Notes: a model not told the origin generated them from the letters alone. A stretch of DNA of 48,364 bases from CAZDKK01 sp964506245 (GCA_964506245.1 CAZDKK010000036.1:1-48364); one strand, 5' to 3'; positions 25,290 through 35,093 are shown, numbered from the stretch's first letter. Translations and numbers: made by a program.

Positions 25290-26279
25290 ATGCCCGCCAA
25301 CCTCTCGCCCGACTACATGCGCCTCGAAGAGCGGCTCCGCGAGACCCGCGACCCGCAGGAGCGCCTGGTCCTGCTGCGCGAGATGCTGGCGACCATTCCC
25401 AAGCACAAGGGCACGGAGAAGATGCAGGCCGACCTCAAGCGGCGCATCTCGAAGCTCGAGGAGGCGGCAGAGCAGAAGCAGAAGCGCGGCGGGCGCGACC
25501 TCTACCACGTGGCGCGGGAGGGCGCAGGCCAGGTGGCCCTCGTCGGCCCGCCCAACGCGGGCAAGTCCAGCCTCCTGGCCCGGCTCACCCACGCGACGCC
25601 CGTGATCGCGGCCTACCCGTTCACCACGCACCTGCCCCTACCGGGCATGGTCCGATTCGAGGACATTCAGATGCAGCTCATTGACACGCCGGCCCTGGCC
25701 CGCGAGTACACGGAAGCTGCGCTGTTCAACACGTTCCGCGTGTGCGACCTGCTGCTCTTCGTTGCCGACCTGTCCGACGCCGATCCAGCCGGCGACCTGC
25801 TCGAGTGCATCGCGCTCCTCGAAGAGCACTTCATCCGCATCAACCCGAACGCGCCGACCCAGGCAGCCGCGGGAGTCGCCACCATCGAGAAGCGAGCGTT
25901 GGTCTTCGGCAACAAGGCCGACGCCGGCGACCCCGATCGGGCGGCGGGGCTGCAGGAGCTCTTCGGCGCGGGCACGCGCATCCTGGTGGGCTCGGCCGCG
26001 ACGGGCGCCGGGTTGGAGGGCATCCCGCGCGCCTTGTTCGATGCCCTGCAGCTCATCCGCGTCTACACCAAGAAGCCGGGCAAGAAGTTCGAACGCAGCG
26101 CCCCGTTCGTCCTGCCCCGGGGCGCGACGGTCCTCGACGCCGCGCCGGTGATCCACCGGGAGCTGGCCGATCGGATGCGCTTCGCCCGCGTCTGGGGGTC
26201 AGGCAAGCACCAGGGGGTGAGCGTCGCGCGCGATCACGTCCTGGCCGACGGGGATATCCTCGAGATCCACGCCGGCTGA
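25290..26279 (+). CDS. Obg/DRG-family GTPase with C-terminal TGS domain
   Basis: A 329-residue GTPase. An N-terminal helical, charged region (1-75) is followed by the G domain: G1 GPPNAGKS (86-93), G3 LIDTPA, G4 NKAD (in VFGNKADAG), G5 SAATGAG. The C-terminal TGS domain (~260-329: FVLPRGATVLDAAPVIHREL and DGDILEIHAG) indicates the DRG/Rbg branch rather than ObgE, which has an N-terminal glycine-rich fold. ATG 25290 is used because GGAAGGTG precedes it and the frame upstream shows no conserved features. Such GTPases associate with ribosomes or tRNA; the precise role is unknown. Its downstream side ends at a strong bidirectional hairpin. Confidence 0.92.
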   Translation: MPANLSPDYMRLEERLRETRDPQERLVLLREMLATIPKHKGTEKMQADLKRRISKLEEAAEQKQKRGGRDLYHVAREGAGQVALVGPPNAGKSSLLARLTHATPVIAAYPFTTHLPLPGMVRFEDIQMQLIDTPALAREYTEAALFNTFRVCDLLLFVADLSDADPAGDLLECIALLEEHFIRINPNAPTQAAAGVATIEKRALVFGNKADAGDPDRAAGLQELFGAGTRILVGSAATGAGLEGIPRALFDALQLIRVYTKKPGKKFERSAPFVLPRGATVLDAAPVIHRELADRMRFARVWGSGKHQGVSVARDHVLADGDILEIHAG

Positions 26280-26304
26280 GAAGCTCCGGCCGAGCGCGAC
26301 GAAT

Positions 26305-26342
26305 GAGATCGGGCCCGGGAGGCAATCCCCGGGCCCGATCTC
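26305..26342. terminator. Perfect 15-bp hairpin, bidirectional terminator
   Basis: GAGATCGGGCCCGGG (26305-26319) pairs perfectly with its complement at 26328-26342 over an 8-nt loop, between the convergent GTPase gene and the large secreted-protein gene. It can form on either transcript. U tracts are weak. Confidence 0.7.
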
Positions 26343-26367
26343 ACCCGGTCCGCACGTGCCGCGCCCT

Positions 26368-29300
26368 CTACCGCAGCACCAGCATCTTGCGGCCCGAGCT
26401 GTAGCCGTCGTGGGTGGTCATCTGCATCCAGAAGACCCCCGCACCCACCGGCTTGCCCTGATTGTCCGTGCCGTCCCACACCACCGTGTTCTCCCCGGCC
26501 GGCGCGGCGGCATTGAGCAACGTCTTCACCCGGCGCCCCGCGACGTCCACCACCATCAGCGTCACCTCCCCCGCGCTCGCCAGCGAGAAGCGGATCGTCG
26601 CCCGCGAGCTGAACGGGTTCGGACGGCTCTGGTACAGGTAGTTCACCGGACCGCTGACATGCGTCGGGTCGGGGTCCACGCCCGTGTTGAAGCACGGGTA
26701 GTTCCACTTCTGGAACGGATAGCCACCCGTGGCGATCCACTCGATCATCGGGCCGAAGAGATCAGCCGTGCCGTGGACCCGGCAGGTCGAGTCATTGCTG
26801 CACGCCTGCCCCTGGCAGCTGCGCTCCGACAGGTGGTGGAAGCTGAACCCGTTGACGATCGTGCGCCAGTTCGCGATCCCAGCCTGCTCGTTGCGGCGAA
26901 CGACCTGGGCGAACTCGACGTACTCCTGGTTCCCCGTCTGCTCGTGGCTCCAGAAGTCGAGGTTGCCCACGACATTGGAGACTCCCGGCTGGATGCCCAG
27001 GACGTTGTAGTTGAACTCCTGCGGGCAGCCGTTGCCCCACAGCCCCACGCCCGGCTCGGCCGGCGAGAAGAGCGGGTTGTCGACCGGCTCCAGGAGGACG
27101 CAGAAGGCCGGGTCCGTGTTGTGGTCCCGGTACGACTGCGCCACCAGGGTCACGCCGAGCACGTTGTGGGCGAAGTTGATGGCATACCCATGGACTTCAT
27201 CCGCCATGATCTCGGCGATCTGGTCGCCGTCGAAGATGAACCCACGCCGAATCTCGGACAGACCGCAGTCGGTCGTCGTGAGCCACTGATCGAACATGTC
27301 GAAGTCTTCGGGCTCCATCGTGTTCACGCCGAAGGAGCCGCTATTCAAGATGATCAGCCGATACCCCATGAGCTGCTGGGCGGTGCAGCCGTTGTTGCCA
27401 TAGCCACCGGGGTTGTGCACCGTTCCGCCCATGTCGCGCTTCATCGAGCTGTTCCAGTTGCTGGAGGTGTCGAGGTAGTCGAACTTGTCGTAGGGCAGCG
27501 TCAACTGCTCCAGGACGGGCAGCAGGTAGGGCTCCGCGTTGCCGTTGAAAGCGTCGACGTAGAGCACCGACGGCCACTGCACCGTGTAGGTCTCGCCGGG
27601 CCGGACTTCCATGCCGGGCAGCAGCTCGAACTCCCGCACCGGATTGGCGCCCAGCAGGTAGTACTCCTCCGGGGGAGCCCCGCCGTTAAACCAGAAGGAG
27701 CGCCAGTAGTACTCGATGCGCGTGCCCGGCACGAAGACCTGATCCGGCAGGATCTCGTTGACCGCGTTGTAGTCTCCCGGCCCGCGGTACCCGGGATCAT
27801 CCTCGTGGAAGTAGGTGGCGAACTTGTTCTTCCAGACCTGGGTGTTGTTGTTCGTCTGCAGCGAGTCCATCAGCACACAGACGAAGTCCTCTTCGGGATC
27901 GCCATCCAGGCGGGCCTTCCACTCGTGGTAGTCGGGGATCATCTGCTGCCGCGCGCCGGCCTCGGCCACCTTGAAGCACAGCTCGCACAGCCACCGGGTC
28001 GCCTGCGACCCAACGGCCGGACCCGTCACGACCGAGCTGTCCCCGTTCCAGTCGTTCTGGTTGGTGTCCTCCCGGCTCAGGTCGTAGGAGATGTTGGCAT
28101 TGCAGCGGTCGCTCGGCTCGAGGAAGGTGGGGTAGTTCTGCCCGAACCCGTCGTGGAACAGCCCACCGTCCACCAGGCTGATGGGCGGGGCATCGGCAAT
28201 GTTCGACAGCCCCACGACGATCGCGTCGAAGACCGGCGCTCCCCCGGTGCACCCTTCCTCCGTGCAGACGGAGGGCGGGAAGCCGAAGGCGTCGCAGTCG
28301 GCCGTGACCTCACAAACGAACTTGAGCGAGTCCCAGTCCACCGGCAGCGACTGATCCGCCATCTGGGTCAGATCGAATACCCGGCGCGCGCAGAACGGCG
28401 AGGAGGTCCCCAGCCAGGAGTTCTGACCCAGGCGCGGGGACCAGTGCGGCGCGGGATTCACCTCGGTGGTGTAGGGATAGTATCGGAACCCCGGGCGGTA
28501 GGCTCCGCCCGTTGAGTTGGGCAGATTCAAGAAGGCGTTGAACCTGACGATCACGTCATTCCAGTAGGGTGCCGGATAACCGGTCCGCACGACCGTGCCC
28601 GTCTCGAACTGCTCGTACTGCCCCGGAACGAGACCCGGGCCGTTCTGGCACGTGGTGCCGACGAAGGCGACCGCGTTGCCGGCCAGCGGGCAGTTGCAGG
28701 TCAGCCCGAGGTCGTCGAGCCAGTCCTCGTACTCGTAGTCATGGACGACGTGCATGTACGCCCCGGCCCCTTCACACCGCTCGAAGGTCCAGCCCTGGGC
28801 GCCTGAATCGAAGTTGTAGGTCTGCGTTGAGCCGCCCACGGCGATGGAGATGTTGTCGGCTGCGAACGGGCCGCACGGGGAATCCCACTGGCCGTCCTCG
28901 TCCGACGCGGCACCGTCAGCATCCATGCGGAACTCGAGCTGCACGCTCGCGGTCAGTGGATCCAGCGACCCCGCGGGCACCTCGATGCCCTCGTCGAAGA
29001 TGCTCGGGTCCTGATGGTCCCCGATCACGCCGCAGAGGCTCGCAATGCGGTGCTCGTCGATCAGCTCGTTCGTGTTGTCGTAGCAGAGCAGGTTGACGTA
29101 TGTGTAGTCGAAAGACCATTCGGAGTGAACGAAGTAGGTGAACGCGATGTCGACCGATTGGCTGGCCGGGTTGATGACCCGCACGGGCGAGAAGGCTCGC
29201 TGGCACATGTCGTCCTGATAGCCCATGCCCGCCAGGAAGTCGCGCCGGTCCGCCTCGTCCTGGTGGATCCCGCACCAGATCTGGCCGGTGGTTCCCTGGA

Positions 29301-29646
29301 TCATCGGGACGCACGGGTCACCGTGCGTCTGGAAGTCGGCGGCCGTCACCACGCCGAAGTAGGTCCCCGGGTTCATGGTCTGGTCCGACGACGTGCACCC
29401 TTGGAACCCGTTCGAGCCCGGCGTCTCGAAGTCCCAGACCCCCCCGACAAAGGCGATGCCGTTGCCGGCATCCCCCCCAAACCAGACGGTGTCCTGGCGC
29501 GCATCGCCCGGTCCGGGGCCGGACCACCCATCCTCCCGGGCGTCCGGGGCCAGGCCCTGCCACAGGCGAACGTGCTCGCTGGCGCCCGCCGGCACAGCCG
29601 ACGCCAGAGCCAGCACGAGGAGCAGAAGAACCCATGAGAAGCGCAT
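26368..29646 (-). CDS. Large secreted protein, paralogue A, with FlgD-like C-terminal domain
   Basis: A 1092-residue exported protein with a clear signal peptide (WVLLLLVLALASAVPAGA) and an ATG preceded by AAGGAGGG. No named family is recognised. Visible parts: a Cys-rich N-terminal half (GTTGQIWCGIHQDEAD, CGPFAADNISIAVG, LGLTCNCPLAGNAV) with jelly-roll-like strand patterns. A middle region follows with VLYVDAFNGNAE...YRLIILNSGSFG that looks like a Rossmann or glutaminase-like alpha/beta domain. The FlgD-like Ig domain (RPNPFSSRATIRFSLASAGE to GRKMLVLR) ends the protein. It is closely related over its full length to the next gene upstream, i.e. a tandem duplication. Surface-located; role unknown. 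Confidence 0.85.
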   Translation of the reverse strand: MRFSWVLLLLVLALASAVPAGASEHVRLWQGLAPDAREDGWSGPGPGDARQDTVWFGGDAGNGIAFVGGVWDFETPGSNGFQGCTSSDQTMNPGTYFGVVTAADFQTHGDPCVPMIQGTTGQIWCGIHQDEADRRDFLAGMGYQDDMCQRAFSPVRVINPASQSVDIAFTYFVHSEWSFDYTYVNLLCYDNTNELIDEHRIASLCGVIGDHQDPSIFDEGIEVPAGSLDPLTASVQLEFRMDADGAASDEDGQWDSPCGPFAADNISIAVGGSTQTYNFDSGAQGWTFERCEGAGAYMHVVHDYEYEDWLDDLGLTCNCPLAGNAVAFVGTTCQNGPGLVPGQYEQFETGTVVRTGYPAPYWNDVIVRFNAFLNLPNSTGGAYRPGFRYYPYTTEVNPAPHWSPRLGQNSWLGTSSPFCARRVFDLTQMADQSLPVDWDSLKFVCEVTADCDAFGFPPSVCTEEGCTGGAPVFDAIVVGLSNIADAPPISLVDGGLFHDGFGQNYPTFLEPSDRCNANISYDLSREDTNQNDWNGDSSVVTGPAVGSQATRWLCELCFKVAEAGARQQMIPDYHEWKARLDGDPEEDFVCVLMDSLQTNNNTQVWKNKFATYFHEDDPGYRGPGDYNAVNEILPDQVFVPGTRIEYYWRSFWFNGGAPPEEYYLLGANPVREFELLPGMEVRPGETYTVQWPSVLYVDAFNGNAEPYLLPVLEQLTLPYDKFDYLDTSSNWNSSMKRDMGGTVHNPGGYGNNGCTAQQLMGYRLIILNSGSFGVNTMEPEDFDMFDQWLTTTDCGLSEIRRGFIFDGDQIAEIMADEVHGYAINFAHNVLGVTLVAQSYRDHNTDPAFCVLLEPVDNPLFSPAEPGVGLWGNGCPQEFNYNVLGIQPGVSNVVGNLDFWSHEQTGNQEYVEFAQVVRRNEQAGIANWRTIVNGFSFHHLSERSCQGQACSNDSTCRVHGTADLFGPMIEWIATGGYPFQKWNYPCFNTGVDPDPTHVSGPVNYLYQSRPNPFSSRATIRFSLASAGEVTLMVVDVAGRRVKTLLNAAAPAGENTVVWDGTDNQGKPVGAGVFWMQMTTHDGYSSGRKMLVLR

Positions 29647-30105
29647 CTCTCCCTCCTTGGATTCTGTCCGCCGCCGCTGGCGATTCGGAGGGTCCCGGCC
29701 CGCATGGAGTGGGCGAGCGATCCACCCAACCGCACCGAACGTCGAACCGAATCCTCACACAACCATCACAGCGAATCCCATCGACGAACTGCTGTCGCAA
29801 TCTGCCGTGGGTCCGGGGCGCCGGCCGGGGGGGAAGAGACAGAGGGCACACCCGCTCCGCGCGACACGGGGGATGTCCATCGCTCCAGGGCGGCCTGGCC
29901 TAGGGGAGCCTGCCGCCACCGCAAGGGGGACCTTGCCAGCGATCCTTTGGAGTCTAGGCACCTCTCCTGCAGACCGCAACACGGCCGGGCACGCCTTGCC
30001 AGCGCGCACCGTGCGCGCCGTGCAGACAGCGCGGGACCCGGGAGGAGTCTCCCGAGCCCCGCGCCCCCGGACCGATCTCACGATCCAGCATGGAGAGATG
30101 CTCGT
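29647..30105. other. Intergenic spacer between the two large paralogues
   Basis: About 460 bp with no supported gene. It holds the terminator-like hairpin of paralogue B (30031-30062) near its right end and should contain the promoter of paralogue A near its left end, which I could not define. Confidence 0.5.
30031..30062 (-). terminator. Hairpin downstream of paralogue B
   Basis: GCGGGACCCGGGAG and CTCCCGAGCCCCGC pair at 12 of 14 positions around a GAGT loop, ~45 bp after the stop of paralogue B. No strong U tract. Confidence 0.5.
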
Positions 30106-33100
30106 CTACCGTATGACCAGCATCTTCTTGCCCGAGCTGAATCCGTCGTGGGTCACCATCTGCATCCAGAAGATGCCGGCACCCACCTGGTTTCCGTGAT
30201 TGTCCGTGCCATCCCACACCACCGAGCTCTCGCCCGCCGGTGCGACATCGTGCATCAAGGTCCTCACCAAGCGCCCGGAGACATCGTACACCTCCAGGTC
30301 GACCTCCCCCGCGCTCGCGAGCGAGAAGCGAATCGTCGCCCGCAAGTTGAACGGATTGGGCCGGGCCTGGTGGAGGTAGTTCACCGGACCGGCGATGTGC
30401 GTCTCCTCGGGGTCCACATCGGTGCTGAAGCAGGGGTAGACCCACTTGGCGAACGGAGTCCCGCCGCTGGCGACCCACTCCAGCATCGGGCCGAAGAGGC
30501 TCGAAGTCCCGGCCACGTGGCAGACAGAGTCCTGGCCACAGGGCTGGCCCCCGCACGTCCGCTGCGACAGATGGTGGAAGCTGAAGCCGTTGACGAGCGA
30601 GCGCCAGTTGGCCACGCCGACCTGCTCATTGCGACGAACGACCTGCGCGAATTCCACGTACTCCTGGTTGCCGGTCTGCTCGTAGCTCCAGAAGTCGAGG
30701 TTGCCGGTCACATTCGAGACACCCGGCTGGATGCCCAGGACGTTGTAGTCGAACTCCTGCGGACAGCCGTTGCCGTAGAGGCTCACGCCCGGCTCCGCCG
30801 GCGAATAGAGCGGGTTGTCGACCGGCTCGAGGTAGACACAGAAGGCCGGATCCTCGTTGTGATCGCGATACGCCACGGCCTGCAGGGTCACCCCCAGCAC
30901 ATTGTGAGCGAAGTTGATGCCCAGGCCATGGACCTCATCCGCCATGATCTCGGTGATCTGGTCGCCGTCGAGGACCAGGCCACGTCGGATCGTCGACAGC
31001 CCGCACGCGGTCGATCCCAGCCACTGATCGAACAGCGTGAAGTCGGCTCGCTCCATCGCGCCCTGCCCGAAGCTCCCGCTGTTCACGAGGACCAGCCGGT
31101 AGCCCAGGAGTTGCTCGGTGGTGCAGCCATTGTTCCCGTATCCGCCGGGGTTGAACGACCCGCCTCCCAGGGAACGCTTGATCGGTGCATTGTAGTTGGA
31201 GGATGCATCGAGGTAGTCGTACTTGTCGAAGTCGATTCCCAACTGCTGGAGGGCCGGGAGCATGTACTGCTCCGCCCCGCCGTTGAACCCGTCGACATAG
31301 AGCACCGACGGCCACTGCACCGTGTACTCCTCGCCGGGACGGACCTCCATGCCTGGCAGGAAATCGATCTCGCGCGGCGGGACGCCGAGGATGTAGTAGT
31401 CCGACGGGGGAGCCCCGCCGTTGTACCAGTAGGACCGGTAGTAGTAGTCGATGTGCGTTCCCGGAACGAAGACCTGATCCGGCAGCACCTCGTTGACTTC
31501 GTTGAAGTCGCCCGGACCGCGGTACCCGGGATCGTCCTCGTGGAAGTAGCTCGCGAACTTGTTCTTCCAGATCTGGGTGTGGTTGTTCGTCTCCAGCGAG
31601 TCCAGCAGGACGCAGACGAAGTCCTCTTCCGGGTTTCCGTCCAGGCGCGCCTTCCAGATGTGGTACTCGGGGATCATCGCCTGGCGCGCGCCCATCCTGC
31701 TGATCTCGAAGCACAGCTCACATAGCCAGCGCCCATCGGCCGAGCCCACCACCGGACCGCTGACCACCGAGCTGTCGGCGTGCCAGTCGTTCTTGTCCGT
31801 GGCATCCCGGCTCAGGTCATAGGAGACGTTGGCGTTGCACCGGTCGCTGGGCTCGAGATAGGTTGGGTAGTTCTGACCGAAGCCGTCCATGAACTGCCCC
31901 CCGTCCACGAAGGTGATCGGCGGTGCATCGGCGGAGTTGGTGAGGCCGATTCGGATGTTATCGACCACCGGCGCCCCACCGGTGCAGCCTTCTTCGACGC
32001 ACACGGAGGACGGTGTGCCGAAGTTGTCGCAGCTGCAGTAGACTTCGTAGGTATACCGGATCGAATCCCACTCGACCGGGAGCGGATCATCGGCCATGGT
32101 CGACAGGTTGACCCGGGACAGGCCGCATCCGGGTGAGCTCGTGAAGTACCAGACCGCCTGACCCATGCGCCCCGACCAGTGCGGGGTAGGGTTGACCTCG
32201 GTCGTGTAGGGATACATCTTCCAGCCCGGACGGTAGTGCGCACCGGTCGAGTTCGGGAAGTTCACGAAGACGTCGTACTCCACGACCGCGGCGTTCCAGT
32301 AGGGAGCCGGGTGGCCGGTTCGTGCGAGCGGTCCGGTCTGCATCAGCTCGAGTTGTCCCGGAATGATGCCCGGGCCGTTCTGGCACATGGTGCTGACGAA
32401 GCCGACCGCATCCTCGACCAGCGTGCAGGCGCACGTCAGCCCGAGATCGTCCAGCCAATCCTGGTACTCATAGTCATGGACGATGTGCATGTGGGCACCG
32501 GCACCCTCGCACTTCGCGAAGCTCCAGCCCTGCGCATCAGCATCGAAGTTGTACGTGTGGGTGGACGACCCAACAGCGATGACCACATTGTCGGCCGCGA
32601 ACGGCCCGCAGGGGCTGTCCCAGTTGCCGTCCTCATCCGACGCAAGGCCGTCTGCGAGGAAGCGGAACTCGACCTGGACGTTCACCGTGTTCGCCGGCAG
32701 CGTGCCGGCGGGCACCTCGATGTCTTCATCGAAGAATGCCGGATCCAAGTGGTCGCCGCGAACCGCATCCAGCCTCGCGACCTCGTGCTCCTCCACCACG
32801 TCACCGATGTTGTCGTAGCACAGCACGTAGATGAATGTGTAGTCGAACTGAGCCTCGGAGTGCTGGAAGTAGTCGAAGGCCATGTCGATATTCTGACTCG
32901 TGGGGTTGATGGGATACATGGGTGAGAATGCACGCTGGCACATCAGATTCTGGTAACCCATTCCCGCGAGGAAGTCACGCTGATCGGCCTCATCCTGATG
33001 GATGCCGCACCAGATCTGGCCGGTCGTTCCCTGGATCATCGGGACGCACGGGTCCCCGTGCGTCGAGAAGTCGGAGGCGACCACGCGGCCGAAGTAGACG

Positions 33101-33381
33101 CCGGGGTTCTCGGTCACATCATAGGAGCTGCAGCCCTGAAAACCATTCGAGCCGGGGGTCTCGAAGTCGTACACCCCGCCCTCGTATGGCCGGCCGGAAC
33201 CGTTGTCGTTTCCGAACCAGGCTGTGTCCTGGCGCGTGTCGACAAACGCGGGTCTTGCCATGTCGTCGCGCAGCTCACCGGCCCGAGGGGCCGCCATGTG
33301 CAGCGCCGGCCCGGGTGAGAAGGCCAAGGCACTCCCCGCCGAGACCAGCAGGACCATCAAAAACGCAAAGCCTCTTCGCAT
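30106..33381 (-). CDS. Large secreted protein, paralogue B, with FlgD-like C-terminal domain
   Basis: A 1091-residue exported protein. ATG 33379-33381 is chosen because GGAGG precedes it by six bases and the product opens with a standard signal peptide (RRGFAFLMVLLVSAGSALA). The domain order and nearly all conserved blocks match paralogue A: GTTGQIWCGIHQDEAD, LGLTCACTLVEDAV, VLYVDGFNGGAEQYMLPAL, and the terminal SSGKKMLVIR. The block around residues 580-650 (CELCFEI...EEDFVCVLLDSLETNN) is especially similar. The cysteines are largely conserved between the two, consistent with disulfides outside the cytoplasm. Function unknown. Gene duplication with little length change suggests selection for two variants. 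Confidence 0.85.
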   Translation of the reverse strand: MRRGFAFLMVLLVSAGSALAFSPGPALHMAAPRAGELRDDMARPAFVDTRQDTAWFGNDNGSGRPYEGGVYDFETPGSNGFQGCSSYDVTENPGVYFGRVVASDFSTHGDPCVPMIQGTTGQIWCGIHQDEADQRDFLAGMGYQNLMCQRAFSPMYPINPTSQNIDMAFDYFQHSEAQFDYTFIYVLCYDNIGDVVEEHEVARLDAVRGDHLDPAFFDEDIEVPAGTLPANTVNVQVEFRFLADGLASDEDGNWDSPCGPFAADNVVIAVGSSTHTYNFDADAQGWSFAKCEGAGAHMHIVHDYEYQDWLDDLGLTCACTLVEDAVGFVSTMCQNGPGIIPGQLELMQTGPLARTGHPAPYWNAAVVEYDVFVNFPNSTGAHYRPGWKMYPYTTEVNPTPHWSGRMGQAVWYFTSSPGCGLSRVNLSTMADDPLPVEWDSIRYTYEVYCSCDNFGTPSSVCVEEGCTGGAPVVDNIRIGLTNSADAPPITFVDGGQFMDGFGQNYPTYLEPSDRCNANVSYDLSRDATDKNDWHADSSVVSGPVVGSADGRWLCELCFEISRMGARQAMIPEYHIWKARLDGNPEEDFVCVLLDSLETNNHTQIWKNKFASYFHEDDPGYRGPGDFNEVNEVLPDQVFVPGTHIDYYYRSYWYNGGAPPSDYYILGVPPREIDFLPGMEVRPGEEYTVQWPSVLYVDGFNGGAEQYMLPALQQLGIDFDKYDYLDASSNYNAPIKRSLGGGSFNPGGYGNNGCTTEQLLGYRLVLVNSGSFGQGAMERADFTLFDQWLGSTACGLSTIRRGLVLDGDQITEIMADEVHGLGINFAHNVLGVTLQAVAYRDHNEDPAFCVYLEPVDNPLYSPAEPGVSLYGNGCPQEFDYNVLGIQPGVSNVTGNLDFWSYEQTGNQEYVEFAQVVRRNEQVGVANWRSLVNGFSFHHLSQRTCGGQPCGQDSVCHVAGTSSLFGPMLEWVASGGTPFAKWVYPCFSTDVDPEETHIAGPVNYLHQARPNPFNLRATIRFSLASAGEVDLEVYDVSGRLVRTLMHDVAPAGESSVVWDGTDNHGNQVGAGIFWMQMVTHDGFSSGKKMLVIR

Positions 33382-33566
33382 TGCATGCCTCCACATTGGT
33401 AGCGGGTCCACACGGACGCGCGCCCGCCTGTGACGCGCAGCACGCGACGTGAACCCCTGGGCAGCCCTTTCGATCCTCATCCACTGCGGCCTCCGCGCAG
33501 ATCCGTGATGCTCCGGGTCCCGACAGGCGTGAGGGTACGACTCGGTCGCGGAGACCCACTCGACGG

Positions 33567-33794
33567 TTAGACGCGCATCACCTCCTCCCGCGCGCTCTCC
33601 TTATCCCACGCCTCTTGTAGCGGATCAGGGGTGCCTATGTCGTCAAGGGGCGCCACTGCGCCGAGCGAGCGCAACACGCGACGCGCGGGCACCTGCCTCG
33701 TGGCCTGATTCAGGGGGGGAATCGCGCAGTCTTCCGATACTTCGATCGCCCGAATACCGTTCTGCACTGGGGGGACTGATCCGAGCGGCATCAA
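33567..33794 (-). CDS. Possible small gene or gene fragment
   Basis: A 75-codon frame with high GC at third positions and a natural-looking acidic end (DPLQEAWDKESAREEVMRV). It begins with overlapping TTG (33794) and ATG (33791). A good minus-strand promoter at 33803-33831 would start transcription almost at the first codon, so the mRNA would be leaderless. There is no ribosome-binding site, no recognised family, and the sequence could equally be the remnant of a longer gene or part of the leader of paralogue B. Confidence 0.3.
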   Translation of the reverse strand: MMPLGSVPPVQNGIRAIEVSEDCAIPPLNQATRQVPARRVLRSLGAVAPLDDIGTPDPLQEAWDKESAREEVMRV

Positions 33795-33802
33795 CCAGGG
33801 GT

Positions 33803-33831
33803 AGAATAGAATGCACGCTGAGATGCGTCAA
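33803..33831 (-). promoter_or_regulatory. Sigma-70-type promoter, minus strand
   Basis: On the minus strand TTGACG (33831-33826), a 17-bp spacer and TATTCT (33808-33803). It sits in a local AT-rich patch and points toward the small frame at 33794 and, further on, paralogue B at 33381. Confidence 0.55.
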
Positions 33832-34194
33832 GCATCACAAGCAGTGCGCGAGCTGTGAAGGCCGGGCTCGGGAAAAAGACTTGATGCCTGTTAAAGACTT
33901 TGACACTTCGGGGTCGACGCCGAACGACGAACGGGATCCGGCGTGGCTCGTCCGAATCCCGTTCTCTGAGGGCCTTCCGCCCTCGGGCAACTGCGTCACG
34001 GATGGCCGGGGAGGTTCCGGCGGCACCCGCACGCGGCCCGGGCCGCATACCGTGGTTCATCGTGCGAGCGTGGCCGCGGGCCCAGGTTCAGCAACCTGGT
34101 GTATGTACGACGGCGGCGAATCCGCGTTTCCGACCTTGCGTGCAAGTGTGTCCCCCGTCCCACCAGGGCCGTGGGGGGATGTGCACAGACAGAC
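33832..34194. other. Non-coding stretch with several hairpins
   Basis: No supported gene. It contains a 13-bp stem with one mismatch (33929-33941 with 33952-33964), a GAGGGC/GCCCTC hairpin (33968-33984) and CCAGGTT/AACCTGG (34082-34099, loop CAGC). The AT-rich left edge (33840-33910) contrasts with the GC-rich remainder. It could be a structured RNA or leader; I recognise no known RNA family. Confidence 0.4.
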
Positions 34195-34223
34195 AGGGCC
34201 CGGCGGTCGTCCCGCCGGGCCCT
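34195..34223. terminator. Perfect 12-bp hairpin downstream of rdgB
   Basis: AGGGCCCGGCGG (34195-34206) pairs perfectly with CCGCCGGGCCCT (34212-34223) over TCGTC, ~205 bp after the rdgB stop. Probably ends the smpB-rdgB operon. No gene is seen in the ~200 bp between rdgB and this hairpin. Confidence 0.6.
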
Positions 34224-34429
34224 CACCCTCTGAGGAACCCTCTACCCCAGTTGGCTCCGCGGCGCCGCCTTGGAGGCAGAAGCGCACCGCTGCCTGTTGG
34301 CCCAGGCCGCTCCTGGTGGCTCGGCGCAAGTGGTGCCGGCCTGCGACCTCTCTCTGCAACCACGAGGATCTACACGCGAACGGGGCCGGAGGTTTCAGGC
34401 AAAAGACGCCCGCGGTGGGCTTGCGCGGA

Positions 34430-35029
34430 TCAGGCCCGGTTGAGCCAGCGCTCCAGGGCGGCGCGGGCGAGCCGCATCGCCCGTCCGCGGTGGCTGATGC
34501 TCTGCTTTTCCTCCAGGGTCATCTCGGCAAAGGTCCGACCCGCCTCGGGCGCGAAGAAGATCGGGTCGTAGCCGAACCCTCCCGTCCCCCGCGGCGCCGT
34601 CAGGATCACGCCATGGCACTCCCCCGTCACGACCGTCTCGCGGCCGTCCGGAAAGACGAGCGCCACCACGGTCCGGAACCGTGCCCTGCGACGACTCTCC
34701 GGCACCCCGCGCAGCTCCGCCAGCACGCGTGCCACGTTGCGCGCGTAGTCCTGCGCCGGTCCGCCGTAGCGGGCACTGCGCACGCCCGGCTGGCCGCCGA
34801 GCGCGTCGATCTCCAGGCCGGTGTCGTCTGCCAGGCAGAGCAGGCCCGTCGCACGGTGCGCGGCCCGGGCCTTGAGCAGGGCATTCTCCTCGAGCTTGGC
34901 GCCCGTCTCCTCGACATCGGGGATCTCGGGGTGGTCCGCGGCGCCACTCACCTCCAGCGGCAGGCCGCGCAAGGCATCGCTCAGCTCGGCGATCTTGTCG
35001 GGGTTGCGGCTGCTGAAGATCAGCTGCAC
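34430..35029 (-). CDS. rdgB: XTP/dITP diphosphatase (RdgB/HAM1 family)
   Basis: A 199-residue protein. The N-terminal MQLIFSSRNPDKIAEL, the substrate-pocket segment LLCLADDTGLEIDALGGQPG, GFGYDPIFFAPE and ISHRGRA are the four diagnostic blocks of the family. It hydrolyses non-canonical purine nucleoside triphosphates (dITP, XTP) to monophosphates and so keeps them out of DNA. It is the last gene of the operon, 64 bp after rph, a pairing seen in many bacteria. Length and motifs normal. Confidence 0.96.
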   Translation of the reverse strand: MQLIFSSRNPDKIAELSDALRGLPLEVSGAADHPEIPDVEETGAKLEENALLKARAAHRATGLLCLADDTGLEIDALGGQPGVRSARYGGPAQDYARNVARVLAELRGVPESRRRARFRTVVALVFPDGRETVVTGECHGVILTAPRGTGGFGYDPIFFAPEAGRTFAEMTLEEKQSISHRGRAMRLARAALERWLNRA

Positions 35030-35093
35030 GGTGGCTCTCCGCGCGGGCTCGCCGCCATCGGGGCCGCCCGATCGTTGTACCTGCGCCCGGCGC

